NCBI GenBank assembly: GCA_964574815.1
Contig: CAZNPL010000002.1
Coordinates: 124,001 to 188,000 of the forward strand
Direction: 5' to 3'
Origin: CAZNPL01 sp964574815
GTDB taxonomy: Bacteria > Planctomycetota > Phycisphaerae > UBA1845
Length of the DNA stretch: 64,000 nt
Within the stretch, counting starts at the first letter, position 1; each line of letters opens with the position of its first letter. Below are positions 52,577 to 60,529 of this stretch, in pieces. The notes beneath the pieces are model-generated. The model did no database searches. It was not told the DNA's origin and saw only the letters and a list, made by a program, of their open reading frames with translations. Both the position numbers and the translations under genes were made by a program.

Positions 52577-53767
52577 TTACTGCTCCCGTTTGATGATCAG
52601 AGCCATGCTCACGCCGCCCCCGCCGCATATCCCGGCGATGCCCAGTTCCTTGTCATTGCCCTTTAACGCGTGATAGAGCGTTACGACGATTCGCGCCCCG
52701 CTGATACCGGTCGGGTGCCCCAGTGCGATCGCGCCGCCGTGAACGTTGAGCTTGTCGCGATCCCATTTGAGCACGCGCTCGTTGGCCAGGACCTGAACCG
52801 CGAACGCTTCGTTGACTTCGATGAGGTCCATCTGGTCCAGGTTCATCCCCGCCCGCTCCAGGGCAGCCGGAATCGCAACGCCGGGCCCTTCGCCCATCGT
52901 GGCCGGCTCGACGGCGACGTTGGAGTAGGCCACCAGCGAGAACAGTGGTTTGGCCCCGATGGCCTTCGCGTGCTCACGCGATGTCAGGACCAACGCCGTA
53001 CCGCCGTCGGACATGCCGCACGCGTTGCCGGCGGTAACCGTTCCGTCCTTGCGAAAGACGGGCTTGAGCTTGGCCAGCTTTTCAACGGAAGTATCCGCGC
53101 GAATGGTCTCGTCCTTGTCAAACGCGATCGCCGGTTGCTTCCCGACCGCCGGCACCTCCACCGGAACGATCTCCTGATCGAACCAGCCCTCGGATTGAGC
53201 CCGGGCCGCCTTCTGGTGGCTCTGAGCAGCGAATTCGTCCTGCTCCTCGCGCGGGATCTTGTACTTGTCTACGATGTTCTCCGCAGTGCCGCCCATCCCC
53301 ACGCCGCACAACGGATCGATGCTGTCGCTCCAGCCGTCCTGCAGCGTGCGATCACCCATTTTGAAGCCGTTCCAGCGACAGTTCTTCAGCAGGTAGGGAA
53401 TGGTGCTCATGCTGTCCATTCCCCCGACCATGACGGTCGTGCTGTCGCCCAGGCGGATGGCCTGTGAAGCCATCGCGATACATCGCATCCCCGACGGACA
53501 GGCCATGTTGATCGTCTGGACCGGGACGTTGACCGGGATGCCGCCGCGCACCGCCGCGGTCCGTGCGGGGTTCGGACCGTTACCGGCCTGCCGACAGTTG
53601 CCGAAGATCACGTCGTCGATCCCGTCTCCGGCGACACCGGCCCGCTCGCAGGCCGCCCGTATCGCCACGGCGCCAAGGTCGTACACGGGCATATCCTTCA
53701 GCGTGCCGCCGAACCGGCCCATCGGCGTCCGCACGGCGCTGATCGCAACCACGTCTTGTAAATCCAC
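52577..53767 (-). CDS. thiolase (acetyl-CoA acetyltransferase), copy 2
   Basis: A 396-residue thiolase starting with GTG, six bases after AGGAG. Nucleophile Cys in 'NMACPSGMRCIAMASQ', His in 'NVHGGAIALGHPTGISG', C-terminal Cys in 'GIAGICGGGGVSMALI'. The pattern is closer to biosynthetic acetyl-CoA acetyltransferases than copy 1. It follows the SDR gene by 9 bp and precedes the hydratase, so it is part of the lower pathway. Confidence 0.92.
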   Translation of the reverse strand: MDLQDVVAISAVRTPMGRFGGTLKDMPVYDLGAVAIRAACERAGVAGDGIDDVIFGNCRQAGNGPNPARTAAVRGGIPVNVPVQTINMACPSGMRCIAMASQAIRLGDSTTVMVGGMDSMSTIPYLLKNCRWNGFKMGDRTLQDGWSDSIDPLCGVGMGGTAENIVDKYKIPREEQDEFAAQSHQKAARAQSEGWFDQEIVPVEVPAVGKQPAIAFDKDETIRADTSVEKLAKLKPVFRKDGTVTAGNACGMSDGGTALVLTSREHAKAIGAKPLFSLVAYSNVAVEPATMGEGPGVAIPAALERAGMNLDQMDLIEVNEAFAVQVLANERVLKWDRDKLNVHGGAIALGHPTGISGARIVVTLYHALKGNDKELGIAGICGGGGVSMALIIKREQ

Positions 53768-53776
53768 CGCTGACTC

Positions 53777-54523
53777 CTAGATGTATTGGCCACCGTCGAC
53801 CTGAATGACCTGCCCGGTGATGTGGCGGGCCGCATCGCTGCAAAGGAAAGCGACGACCAAAGCCACCTCTTCGGGCGTACCCAGTCGGCCCAGGACGATC
53901 TCGGCAATCGCGGCCTCTCGGACGCTTTCCGGCGCCTCTTTGACCATGTCCGTCTCGATCAGACCGGGTGCGACGGCATTGACGTTGACGCTCGCCCGAC
54001 CCAGTTCCCTCGCCACGGCTTTGGTCAGCCCGATGATGCCGGCTTTGGACGCGGAGTAGTTCGTCTGCCCGAACTTGCCGCGCAGGCCGTTGATCGACGT
54101 CACGTTGACGATCTTGCCCGACTTCTGTTCTCTGAAGATGCCGACGGCCGCGCGGATGTAGTTGTAGTAGCCCTTCAGGTTGGTGGTGATGACCTGGTCC
54201 CACTGCTCTTCGGTCATCTTCCAGATCACGCTGTCGCGGTTGATTCCGGCGTTGTTCACCAGGATGTCCAGCCCTCCAAACTCTTCCAGGACCTGCCCCA
54301 CCATGCGCTCTGCGTCGCTGAAGCTGGCTACGTCCGCCTGGATGGCCAAGCCCCGTGCACCCGCGGATTCAATGTCCGTCACCACCTGCCGGGCCTCGGT
54401 GTCGTGCCGGCGATAGTTGATCGCCACGTTGGCACCTTGAATTGCGAGTTCGCGGGCAATCGCCGCGCCGATGCCCAGGCTGCCGCCGGTCACGATCGCT
54501 TTCTTCTTATCTAGCGGTTTCAT
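53777..54523 (-). CDS. short-chain dehydrogenase/reductase (3-oxoacyl reductase or 3-hydroxyacyl-CoA dehydrogenase)
   Basis: A 248-residue SDR. Cofactor motif 'IVTGGSLGIGAAIARELA', then 'NNAGINRDSVIWKMTEEQWDQV', catalytic Ser in 'IVNVTSINGLRG' and 'YSASKAGIIGL' (YxxxK). The 'RDSVIWKM' segment and size resemble acetoacetyl-CoA reductases (PhaB) and FabG. In this place it may act on 3-hydroxypimelyl-CoA in the oxidative direction. Cofactor preference (NAD or NADP) is not clear. Confidence 0.9.
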   Translation of the reverse strand: MKPLDKKKAIVTGGSLGIGAAIARELAIQGANVAINYRRHDTEARQVVTDIESAGARGLAIQADVASFSDAERMVGQVLEEFGGLDILVNNAGINRDSVIWKMTEEQWDQVITTNLKGYYNYIRAAVGIFREQKSGKIVNVTSINGLRGKFGQTNYSASKAGIIGLTKAVARELGRASVNVNAVAPGLIETDMVKEAPESVREAAIAEIVLGRLGTPEEVALVVAFLCSDAARHITGQVIQVDGGQYI

Positions 54524-54564
54524 CGTGGGAGGATCTCCTTATTCCACTGCGATCGGCCCGCGGC

Positions 54565-55686
54565 CTACGCCAGCTTAGCGCCGCAATTCCCGCAAAACTC
54601 GAATTGGGACGGAATGCCCTTGGCCTCGCACTTGGGACACTGCCTGGCGTAGGGTCCCCAGAGGAATTCGCTCGATCCGTTCGGGTCGGCGGCGCGTTGC
54701 CGCATCCCGACGTAATCGGCCTTGCGCTTCTCGACGAAGGCCGTCATGCCCTCGTAGGGTTCGAGGCTGGTGTAGTGGACCGAGAGCCAGTCCCGAGCGT
54801 GCCCGACCGTTGCGTGCCAGGCGGAATCTTTCCAGAAGTTGACCTGCGCCTTGGTGTATCGCGTGCACTCGAAGAACTTGTTGACGACCTGGTTGCAGAG
54901 GCCCGCGACGACCTCATCGAGGCGCGACAGGTCGATCGAATAGCCGTCCTGCCCCTTGAGCGCCATGCTGATCTGCTTGGCGGTCGGCCGCTGATCGAAC
55001 GGTGTGTCCCACGGATCGGTGTTCCAATCCGCGAGGTAGGTTCGGTCGCCGGTGAAGCGCGTGATGAACTCGCCGTCCGGTCCTTTGACCGTTGGAACGA
55101 CGACGTTCACCAGCCCCATCGCCAGGGAAGTGTACGCCGGATAGCGCTGGTTGAGGAACAGGATGCCGCGGGCCTTGCGATCCCCTACATGGATGGGAAG
55201 CCACTGGGTCGAGCCGCCGCAGGCCACCGAGCCGACGTTCGTGCCCACCTGAGCGATGAAGGCGTGTTCCCCCATGACACCCAGATCACACGCCAACTGG
55301 CTCTCGTTGCCGCCCCCGACGGCCATGCCGTTGATTCGTCCGATCACGGGCTTGGCGCAGTTGGTGATGGACTCGATGTAGTCCTTGAAACAGCACATGT
55401 ACTTCCAGTAGTCGCGCGGCTTCTGGGTGTATTCCTTTTGATATTCCTTGACGTCGCCGCCGGTGCAGAAGGCGTGATGCCCGGCACTGGTAAAAACAAC
55501 GACGGCCACGTTGTCGTCCCACGAGGCGTCCTGGAACGCCGCAGCCAGCTCCTGCAAGGCCGGAGTGCTGTAGGCGTTGAAGTTGTGCGGGCGGTTGATA
55601 GTGACCCGGGCCACCCAATCGCCCTTTTCGTATTGGACTTCTTTGAAATCGAACTGCTCAGGGCTGCGCGGGGGGAACAGACTCAT
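54565..55686 (-). CDS. bamA: 6-oxocyclohex-1-ene-1-carbonyl-CoA hydrolase (BamA/Oah)
   Basis: A 373-residue ring-opening hydrolase of the crotonase superfamily. The ATG at 55686 follows GGAGA; the frame upstream overlaps the promoter. Typical of BamA are 'TINRPHNFNAYSTPALQEL', 'SAGHHAFCTGGDVKEYQKEYTQKPRDYW' (here cited in part), 'NGMAVGGGNESQLACDLGVMGEHAFIAQVG' and a long C-terminal part. Length is as expected (about 377 in other organisms). The last 25 residues form a CxxC...CxxC zinc ribbon. BamA is widely used as a marker of anaerobic aromatic degradation. First gene of the minus-strand unit, behind its own promoter. Confidence 0.93.
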   Translation of the reverse strand: MSLFPPRSPEQFDFKEVQYEKGDWVARVTINRPHNFNAYSTPALQELAAAFQDASWDDNVAVVVFTSAGHHAFCTGGDVKEYQKEYTQKPRDYWKYMCCFKDYIESITNCAKPVIGRINGMAVGGGNESQLACDLGVMGEHAFIAQVGTNVGSVACGGSTQWLPIHVGDRKARGILFLNQRYPAYTSLAMGLVNVVVPTVKGPDGEFITRFTGDRTYLADWNTDPWDTPFDQRPTAKQISMALKGQDGYSIDLSRLDEVVAGLCNQVVNKFFECTRYTKAQVNFWKDSAWHATVGHARDWLSVHYTSLEPYEGMTAFVEKRKADYVGMRQRAADPNGSSEFLWGPYARQCPKCEAKGIPSQFEFCGNCGAKLA

Positions 55687-55835
55687 AGCTGCTTCTCCGA
55701 AAAGGTCGGCGGACAACCCGGCGGCGCGCGGCTGCCCCGCCTTGTAGTCGAACGTACGTCCGTCCGGCCTGACTCGCGCCAAGCCGATATGTCGACCCTT
55801 TCCGATGCGTTCGCCCTTTAACTGGCTGGGGGTCC

Positions 55836-55863
55836 ATTATGAGTCTTGAAACGGCCTCGTCAA
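55836..55863 (-). promoter_or_regulatory. promoter of the bamA transcription unit
   Basis: On the minus strand TTGACG (55858-55863) and CATAAT (55836-55841) are 16 bases apart. Transcription would start near 55829, giving a leader of about 140 bases before the bamA ATG. Confidence 0.6.
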
Positions 55864-55871
55864 GGTTTTTC

Positions 55872-55883
55872 CGGGAATTCCCG
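55872..55883. promoter_or_regulatory. palindromic operator candidate for the TetR-family regulator
   Basis: CGGGAATTCCCG is a perfect 12-bp palindrome. It lies between the -35 boxes of the two divergent promoters (55858-55863 and 55886-55891), so one bound dimer could control both directions. The TetR gene is the first gene on the plus side. Confidence 0.5.
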
Positions 55884-55885
55884 CG

Positions 55886-55914
55886 TTGACATGACGGCCC
55901 CGCGGACGCATACT
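55886..55914 (+). promoter_or_regulatory. promoter of the tetR-molybdoenzyme operon
   Basis: TTGACA (55886-55891) and CATACT (55909-55914) are 17 bases apart, a near-consensus sigma-70 promoter. The start site would be near 55921, just before the regulator's ATG at 55938. Confidence 0.65.
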
Positions 55915-55937
55915 TGGCCTTGTCAGAAGGTCGTGGG

Positions 55938-56624
55938 ATGGGTGAAGGCCGCGCCATGATATCGCGAAAACCCGAACGCGCGTTCGACCAGCGGCACGAA
56001 GAAGCAGAAACGGACCGAAGTTCCGATAACCGCGGGACTTATGACGATCGGCTTGCCGGCATCCTCGTTGCCGCGACGGATCTTATCGCGCGCGTTGGGT
56101 ACGGAAACGCGTCCATGCGGGCCGTCGCGAGGGCATCGGGCGTCAGCCTTGCCGGCCTGTATCATTATTTCGACAGCAAAGAAAAAATGCTTTTCCTTAT
56201 CCAGTTTCGGGCGTTCAACTTGCTGGCGAACACGATTCGAGAGAAGCTCCACGATGTCTCCGACCCGGTCGAGCGGCTTCGCATCGTTGTGCGGATCCAT
56301 GTGGACTACTTCGCCGGCAACATGGCCGCTTTGAAAGTGTGTTCGCACGAACTGGACTCGCTCACGGGAGCCGCCTACGAAGAAACCCGGCGCCTGCGTT
56401 ACGACATCTACGGGATCACACGCGACATCGTCAGAAACATTCTGGAGTCGAACGACCGGGCCGAAGCGTTGGACGCCCATGTCGCGACCATGTCCCTGTT
56501 TGGAACGTTGAACTGGTTGTACCGTTGGTACGACCCGAGACGGAGCAGATCGCCGGCCACCGTGGCCAATCAGATCAGCAGGCAGTTTCTTCACGGCGTC
56601 CTCGGTTCTGCGGAGAGCGGGTAA
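55938..56624 (+). CDS. TetR-family transcriptional regulator
   Basis: A 228-residue regulator. I start it at ATG 55938 (an ATG at 55956 is also possible). Residues about 30-85 are the helix-turn-helix domain: 'LAGILVAATDLIARVGYGNASMRAVARASGVSLAGLYHYF' in part, followed by 'DSKEKMLFLIQ'. The C-terminal ligand domain is helical. Orientation and the palindrome upstream suggest it represses the divergent bamA unit and its own operon until an acyl-CoA ligand binds, by analogy with PaaR/FadR-type TetR proteins. Ligand is inferred only. Confidence 0.88.
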   Translation: MGEGRAMISRKPERAFDQRHEEAETDRSSDNRGTYDDRLAGILVAATDLIARVGYGNASMRAVARASGVSLAGLYHYFDSKEKMLFLIQFRAFNLLANTIREKLHDVSDPVERLRIVVRIHVDYFAGNMAALKVCSHELDSLTGAAYEETRRLRYDIYGITRDIVRNILESNDRAEALDAHVATMSLFGTLNWLYRWYDPRRSRSPATVANQISRQFLHGVLGSAESG

Positions 56625-56710
56625 GCGGAGGGACAGGCCAAGCCGCGCGCACGCTCGGCGGATCAGCATGGACTGAACGGGAAAGGCACTCCCGCATCCG
56701 GAGTCGGAGC

Positions 56711-57589
56711 ATGTACTTGCCGCAGATCGCTTTGCACGAGGCCTCAACGCTGGACGAGGCCGCGGCGGCAATGGCGCGGTACTCGCCGGGTGCCCGGTTG
56801 CTTGCCGGGGGTACGGACGTGCTGGTAGACCTCAAGACCGGCAGGATCGACATCGATCACCTCGTGTCCATCGGCCGGATTGACACCCTTCGCGGACTCG
56901 GTGTTACGCAGGATGGGCTGCACATCGGCTCCCTCACGTCCGTGGGCCGGTTGGAGCGATCGCCCTTTGTGAGCGCGGGCTTCAGTCCGATTCTCGATGC
57001 CGCCCGGAAGATGGCGTCGCCGCAAATCCGGAATGTGGCCACGGTGGGAGGCAACATCGCCGGCGCAGTTCCCTGTGCAGACCTTCCGCCCATACTCATC
57101 GCCATGGGCGCATCCGTCATTCTGTGGTCGCCCGACGATGAACGTACGATGGCACTCGACGACGTGATCCTGGATGTGCGCAAAACGGCATTGCGCGACA
57201 ACGAATTGCTCATGGAGGTGGTCGTTCCGACGCCGCCGCCGAGATCCGGCGCCGCGTACGTTCGTTTTGGGTTGCGGGACGGGAATACGATCGCAGTAGC
57301 CGCCGTAGCCGCCGCATTGACGCTTGGTGACGATCATGAAATCCAGGGCGCGCGCGTGGTGTTGGGCGCCGTGGCACCGATTCCCACGCTGGTCGAGTCG
57401 GCGGCCGACATTCTTCGCGGCCAGGCGCCGGATGAGGACACTTTCGGTCACGCGGCGGTTCTGGCCCGGGATACAGCCCAGCCGATCTCGGACGTGCGGG
57501 GTTCTGCGGACTTCCGCCGTGAACTGGTTCAGGTTCTGACTCGGCGGGCGCTGGGCGTCGCGTGCCAGCGTGCCGAGGAGGCGTCGTGA
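56711..57589 (+). CDS. FAD-binding subunit of a xanthine oxidase-family molybdoenzyme
   Basis: A 292-residue FAD subunit. ATG at 56711 follows GGAG-type sequence. FAD motifs are 'GARLLAGGTDVLVDLK' and 'RNVATVGGNIAGAVPCADLPP'. It resembles the beta subunit of 4-hydroxybenzoyl-CoA reductase, but that enzyme's beta subunit has an inserted loop with four Cys for an extra [4Fe-4S] cluster. Here there are only two Cys in the whole chain (in VPCADLPP and VACQRAEE), so the extra cluster cannot form. Its stop overlaps the next gene's ATG as TGATG. Confidence 0.88.
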   Translation: MYLPQIALHEASTLDEAAAAMARYSPGARLLAGGTDVLVDLKTGRIDIDHLVSIGRIDTLRGLGVTQDGLHIGSLTSVGRLERSPFVSAGFSPILDAARKMASPQIRNVATVGGNIAGAVPCADLPPILIAMGASVILWSPDDERTMALDDVILDVRKTALRDNELLMEVVVPTPPPRSGAAYVRFGLRDGNTIAVAAVAAALTLGDDHEIQGARVVLGAVAPIPTLVESAADILRGQAPDEDTFGHAAVLARDTAQPISDVRGSADFRRELVQVLTRRALGVACQRAEEAS

Positions 57590-60459
57590 TGCTCCTTCCT
57601 CGAAAGCTGACCATCAACGGCCAGGTGCGCAACATCGCGGTCGAACCTCACGAGACGCTGCTCGACGTTCTGCGTGAGAAGCTGGGTCTCACCGGCACCA
57701 AGAAAGGGTGCAACGTCGGCGACTGCGGGGCCTGCACGGTTCTGGTGGACGGCGTCCCGATGGACAGTTGTCTGTTGCTGGCCGCCGAGATGGAGGGCCG
57801 AGCCATCACGACCGTCGAAGGGCTGGCCCACGCAGGCGAGCTGACACCGCTTCAGAAGGCATTCGTCCACGAAGGCGCCATTCAATGCGGCTACTGCACG
57901 CCGGGAATGGTTCTCTCGGCGACGGCGCTGCTCGAGCAAAACCCGAACCCAAGCGTCGACGAGATCAAGGAAGCACTGGCGGGAAACCTCTGCCGGTGTA
58001 CCGGATACAGCGGTATCCTTCGAGCTGTTCAGCGCTGCGATGACTATCGTCCGGGCGGCAAATGGGCCGACAAGAAACCCGCGGAATGCGGCCCCGGCAA
58101 GTCAAAGCACGAGAGCGTGGGTATCTCGATTCCGCGCGTCGACGCTGCTGATAAAGTGACCGGGAGGGCGATCTACACCGCCGACATCACGCTGCCGGAC
58201 ATGCTTCATGGCCGGATCCTCGGCTCATCGGTCGCTCACGGCAACATCAAACGCATCGATACCTCCCGCGCGGAGGCGTTTGACGGTGTGATCGCGGTGA
58301 TCACCGGCAAGGACGTGCCGGACATCATGTACGGTGTCTCGCCCGCGCGTTACGACGAGTACGTGCTCGCCAAAGAACGCGTGCGCCACGTCGGTGACGA
58401 AGTCGCAGCCGTCGTGGCCATCGACGAGCCGACGGCCGATCGGGCCCTGGCGCTGATCGACGTGGAGTACGACGAGCTGCCGGCCGTGTTCGACCCGGTT
58501 GCGGCGATCGCTCCTGACGCCCCGCAGCTTCATGAGCGCTACAAGAACAACGTGAACACGCACGTTCACCAGGTTTTCGGTGACGTTGAGGGGGCATTCA
58601 GTCGCTGCCACCACGTTCGCGAGGAGACGTTTACCGGAAACCACGTCTACCAGTCGCCGCTCGAGCCGCACGCCTCTATCGCTAAGTGGGAGCACGATGG
58701 CACGCTGGTCCTTTACAGCTCCACGCAGGTGCCGCATTACGTCCAGTACATGATGGCCCACGTGCTGCGCATCCCGCTCGGTAAAGTGCGGGTGATCCGC
58801 CCGGCCGTCGGCGGCGGGTTCGGCGGAAAAGCCGAAACAACGCCGCTCGATCTCTGTGCCGCCATCTTGAGCAAGAAGACGGGGCGCCCCGTGAAGATGG
58901 TCTACTCGCGCGAAGACATGTTCCATCACGGGCGCGGGCGGCACAAACAGCACATGACCTTCAAGCTCGGCGTCGACGCCGAGGGCAGGATCCAGGCCTG
59001 CAAGAGCGAGATCTACCTCGATGGTGGCGCATACTCCTCCTTCGGCGTGGCCACGGCGTACTACGCCGGCAGCGTCGTGCCGACGCTCTACCGCATGCCC
59101 AACTACCAGTACGACGGCTACCGGATGATGACCAACAAGCCGGCGTGCGGGGCCATGCGTGGACACGGCGTCCCGCAACCGCGCTTCGCCTTCGAATGTC
59201 TGCTGACGATGATCGCCGACGATCTTGGCATCGATCCCATCGAGATTCGCCGCCGCAACGCCATGACGCCCGACACGCAGTCGGTTAACCAGATGGATAT
59301 CGGCAGTTGCGAATTCCACGCCACGCTCGAAGCCGTCGAGCAGAAGAGCGGCTGGAAGGAGAAATACGGGCGGTTGCCGAGCGGGAAGGGCATCGGTGTG
59401 GGCTGCGGAGGCTTTGTCTCCGGCGCGGGCTACTGCATCTACCGCGGGCAGGTCCAGCTATCGCACGAGAAACCGCGCGAGCCGTTCCAGAAGAAGTCGA
59501 TATTCCCGCACGCCAACGCCATCGTGAAAATCAGCGAGGATGGGATGGCCGCCGTGCTTCTGATCGGCGCCGCCGAGATCGGCCAGGGCAGCGACACCGT
59601 CCTTACCCAAATGTGCGCCGAGTCGCTCGGCATTCCGGTTTCGCGGATGCGCATCCGCAGCGAGGACAGTGACATCTCGCCGCTCGACCTGGGAGCCTAC
59701 TCTTCGCGCGTCACGCTGATGGCCGGCCATGCCGTGTCCCGGGCCGGCACGGAGGTCTTCGACAAGATGAGGCCCTATGCGGCAAAGCGGCTCGGCTGCG
59801 CCGAGTCGGACGTGGTCGCTCGCGATGCGAAAGTGTTCGTTCAGGGTGATGAATCGCAGTGGGTACCCTGGGAGGAGGTCGCTCGCAAGTACTTCAACGA
59901 CAACGGCCCGCTGGTCGGAACAGGTTGCTATAAGCCGCCCGACGGTCTCGGCGGCGACTACAAGGGGTCCACGGTCGGCACCAGCCCGGCGTATTCGTTC
60001 GGCAGCTCCGTGTGCGAACTTTCAGTCGACCTCGAGACGGGCAAGGTCAAGATTGACCGCTTTTCCGACTATCACGATTGCGGCACGCCGATCAACCCTC
60101 AGGCGGTGCATGGCCAGGTCGAGGGCGCCATCGTCATGGGGGCCAGTGAGACGATCCTGGAGGACGTCCAGTTCGACGAGAAGGGACGGATTCTCAATCC
60201 GAACCTGCACGGTTACCTGATCATGTCCATCAAGGACGCCCCGGAAATCTTCAGCGGCATCGTGGATTCATACGAACCCCGCGGCCCGTTCGGCGCGAAG
60301 GAGATCGGCGAGGGCAGCACGCTGCCCGTGCTGGGCGCCGTGGCCCACGCCATCGCCAACGCAACCGGCGTGTGGATCAAGGATTTACCCATTACGCCGG
60401 AGAAAATTGTTCGCGCATTACGCGAGAAAGACGCCGCCAAAGAATCGATCGAGGTCTAG
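57589..60459 (+). CDS. fused [2Fe-2S] and molybdenum subunit of a xanthine oxidase-family enzyme
   Basis: A 956-residue fusion. Residues 1-165 are the two-cluster domain (Cys41, 46, 49, 61 for the plant-type cluster; Cys100, 103, 135, 137 for the second). Residues about 175-956 are the molybdopterin domain: 'VGGGFGGKAETTPLDLCAA', 'ACGAMRGHGVPQPRFAFE', 'GAAEIGQGSDTVLTQM' and the catalytic Glu in 'GAKEIGEGSTLPV'. The 4-hydroxybenzoyl-CoA reductase usually has these as separate subunits. Alternatives are dehydrogenases that hydroxylate N-heterocycles or aldehydes. It shares an operon with a dehydratase-family protein and its activator. Confidence 0.9.
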   Translation: MLLPRKLTINGQVRNIAVEPHETLLDVLREKLGLTGTKKGCNVGDCGACTVLVDGVPMDSCLLLAAEMEGRAITTVEGLAHAGELTPLQKAFVHEGAIQCGYCTPGMVLSATALLEQNPNPSVDEIKEALAGNLCRCTGYSGILRAVQRCDDYRPGGKWADKKPAECGPGKSKHESVGISIPRVDAADKVTGRAIYTADITLPDMLHGRILGSSVAHGNIKRIDTSRAEAFDGVIAVITGKDVPDIMYGVSPARYDEYVLAKERVRHVGDEVAAVVAIDEPTADRALALIDVEYDELPAVFDPVAAIAPDAPQLHERYKNNVNTHVHQVFGDVEGAFSRCHHVREETFTGNHVYQSPLEPHASIAKWEHDGTLVLYSSTQVPHYVQYMMAHVLRIPLGKVRVIRPAVGGGFGGKAETTPLDLCAAILSKKTGRPVKMVYSREDMFHHGRGRHKQHMTFKLGVDAEGRIQACKSEIYLDGGAYSSFGVATAYYAGSVVPTLYRMPNYQYDGYRMMTNKPACGAMRGHGVPQPRFAFECLLTMIADDLGIDPIEIRRRNAMTPDTQSVNQMDIGSCEFHATLEAVEQKSGWKEKYGRLPSGKGIGVGCGGFVSGAGYCIYRGQVQLSHEKPREPFQKKSIFPHANAIVKISEDGMAAVLLIGAAEIGQGSDTVLTQMCAESLGIPVSRMRIRSEDSDISPLDLGAYSSRVTLMAGHAVSRAGTEVFDKMRPYAAKRLGCAESDVVARDAKVFVQGDESQWVPWEEVARKYFNDNGPLVGTGCYKPPDGLGGDYKGSTVGTSPAYSFGSSVCELSVDLETGKVKIDRFSDYHDCGTPINPQAVHGQVEGAIVMGASETILEDVQFDEKGRILNPNLHGYLIMSIKDAPEIFSGIVDSYEPRGPFGAKEIGEGSTLPVLGAVAHAIANATGVWIKDLPITPEKIVRALREKDAAKESIEV

Positions 60460-60529
60460 CACGCATTTGCAGCAAGAGCATTAGCGCGTGGAACGCAGTC
60501 CATTGAAACGCAAAGCAGGATACTAAGCG

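Noticed and set aside
56711..60459. Firm naming as 4-hydroxybenzoyl-CoA reductase (hcrABC)
   Set aside because: The FAD subunit lacks the four extra cluster cysteines of that enzyme, so only the broad family is supported.
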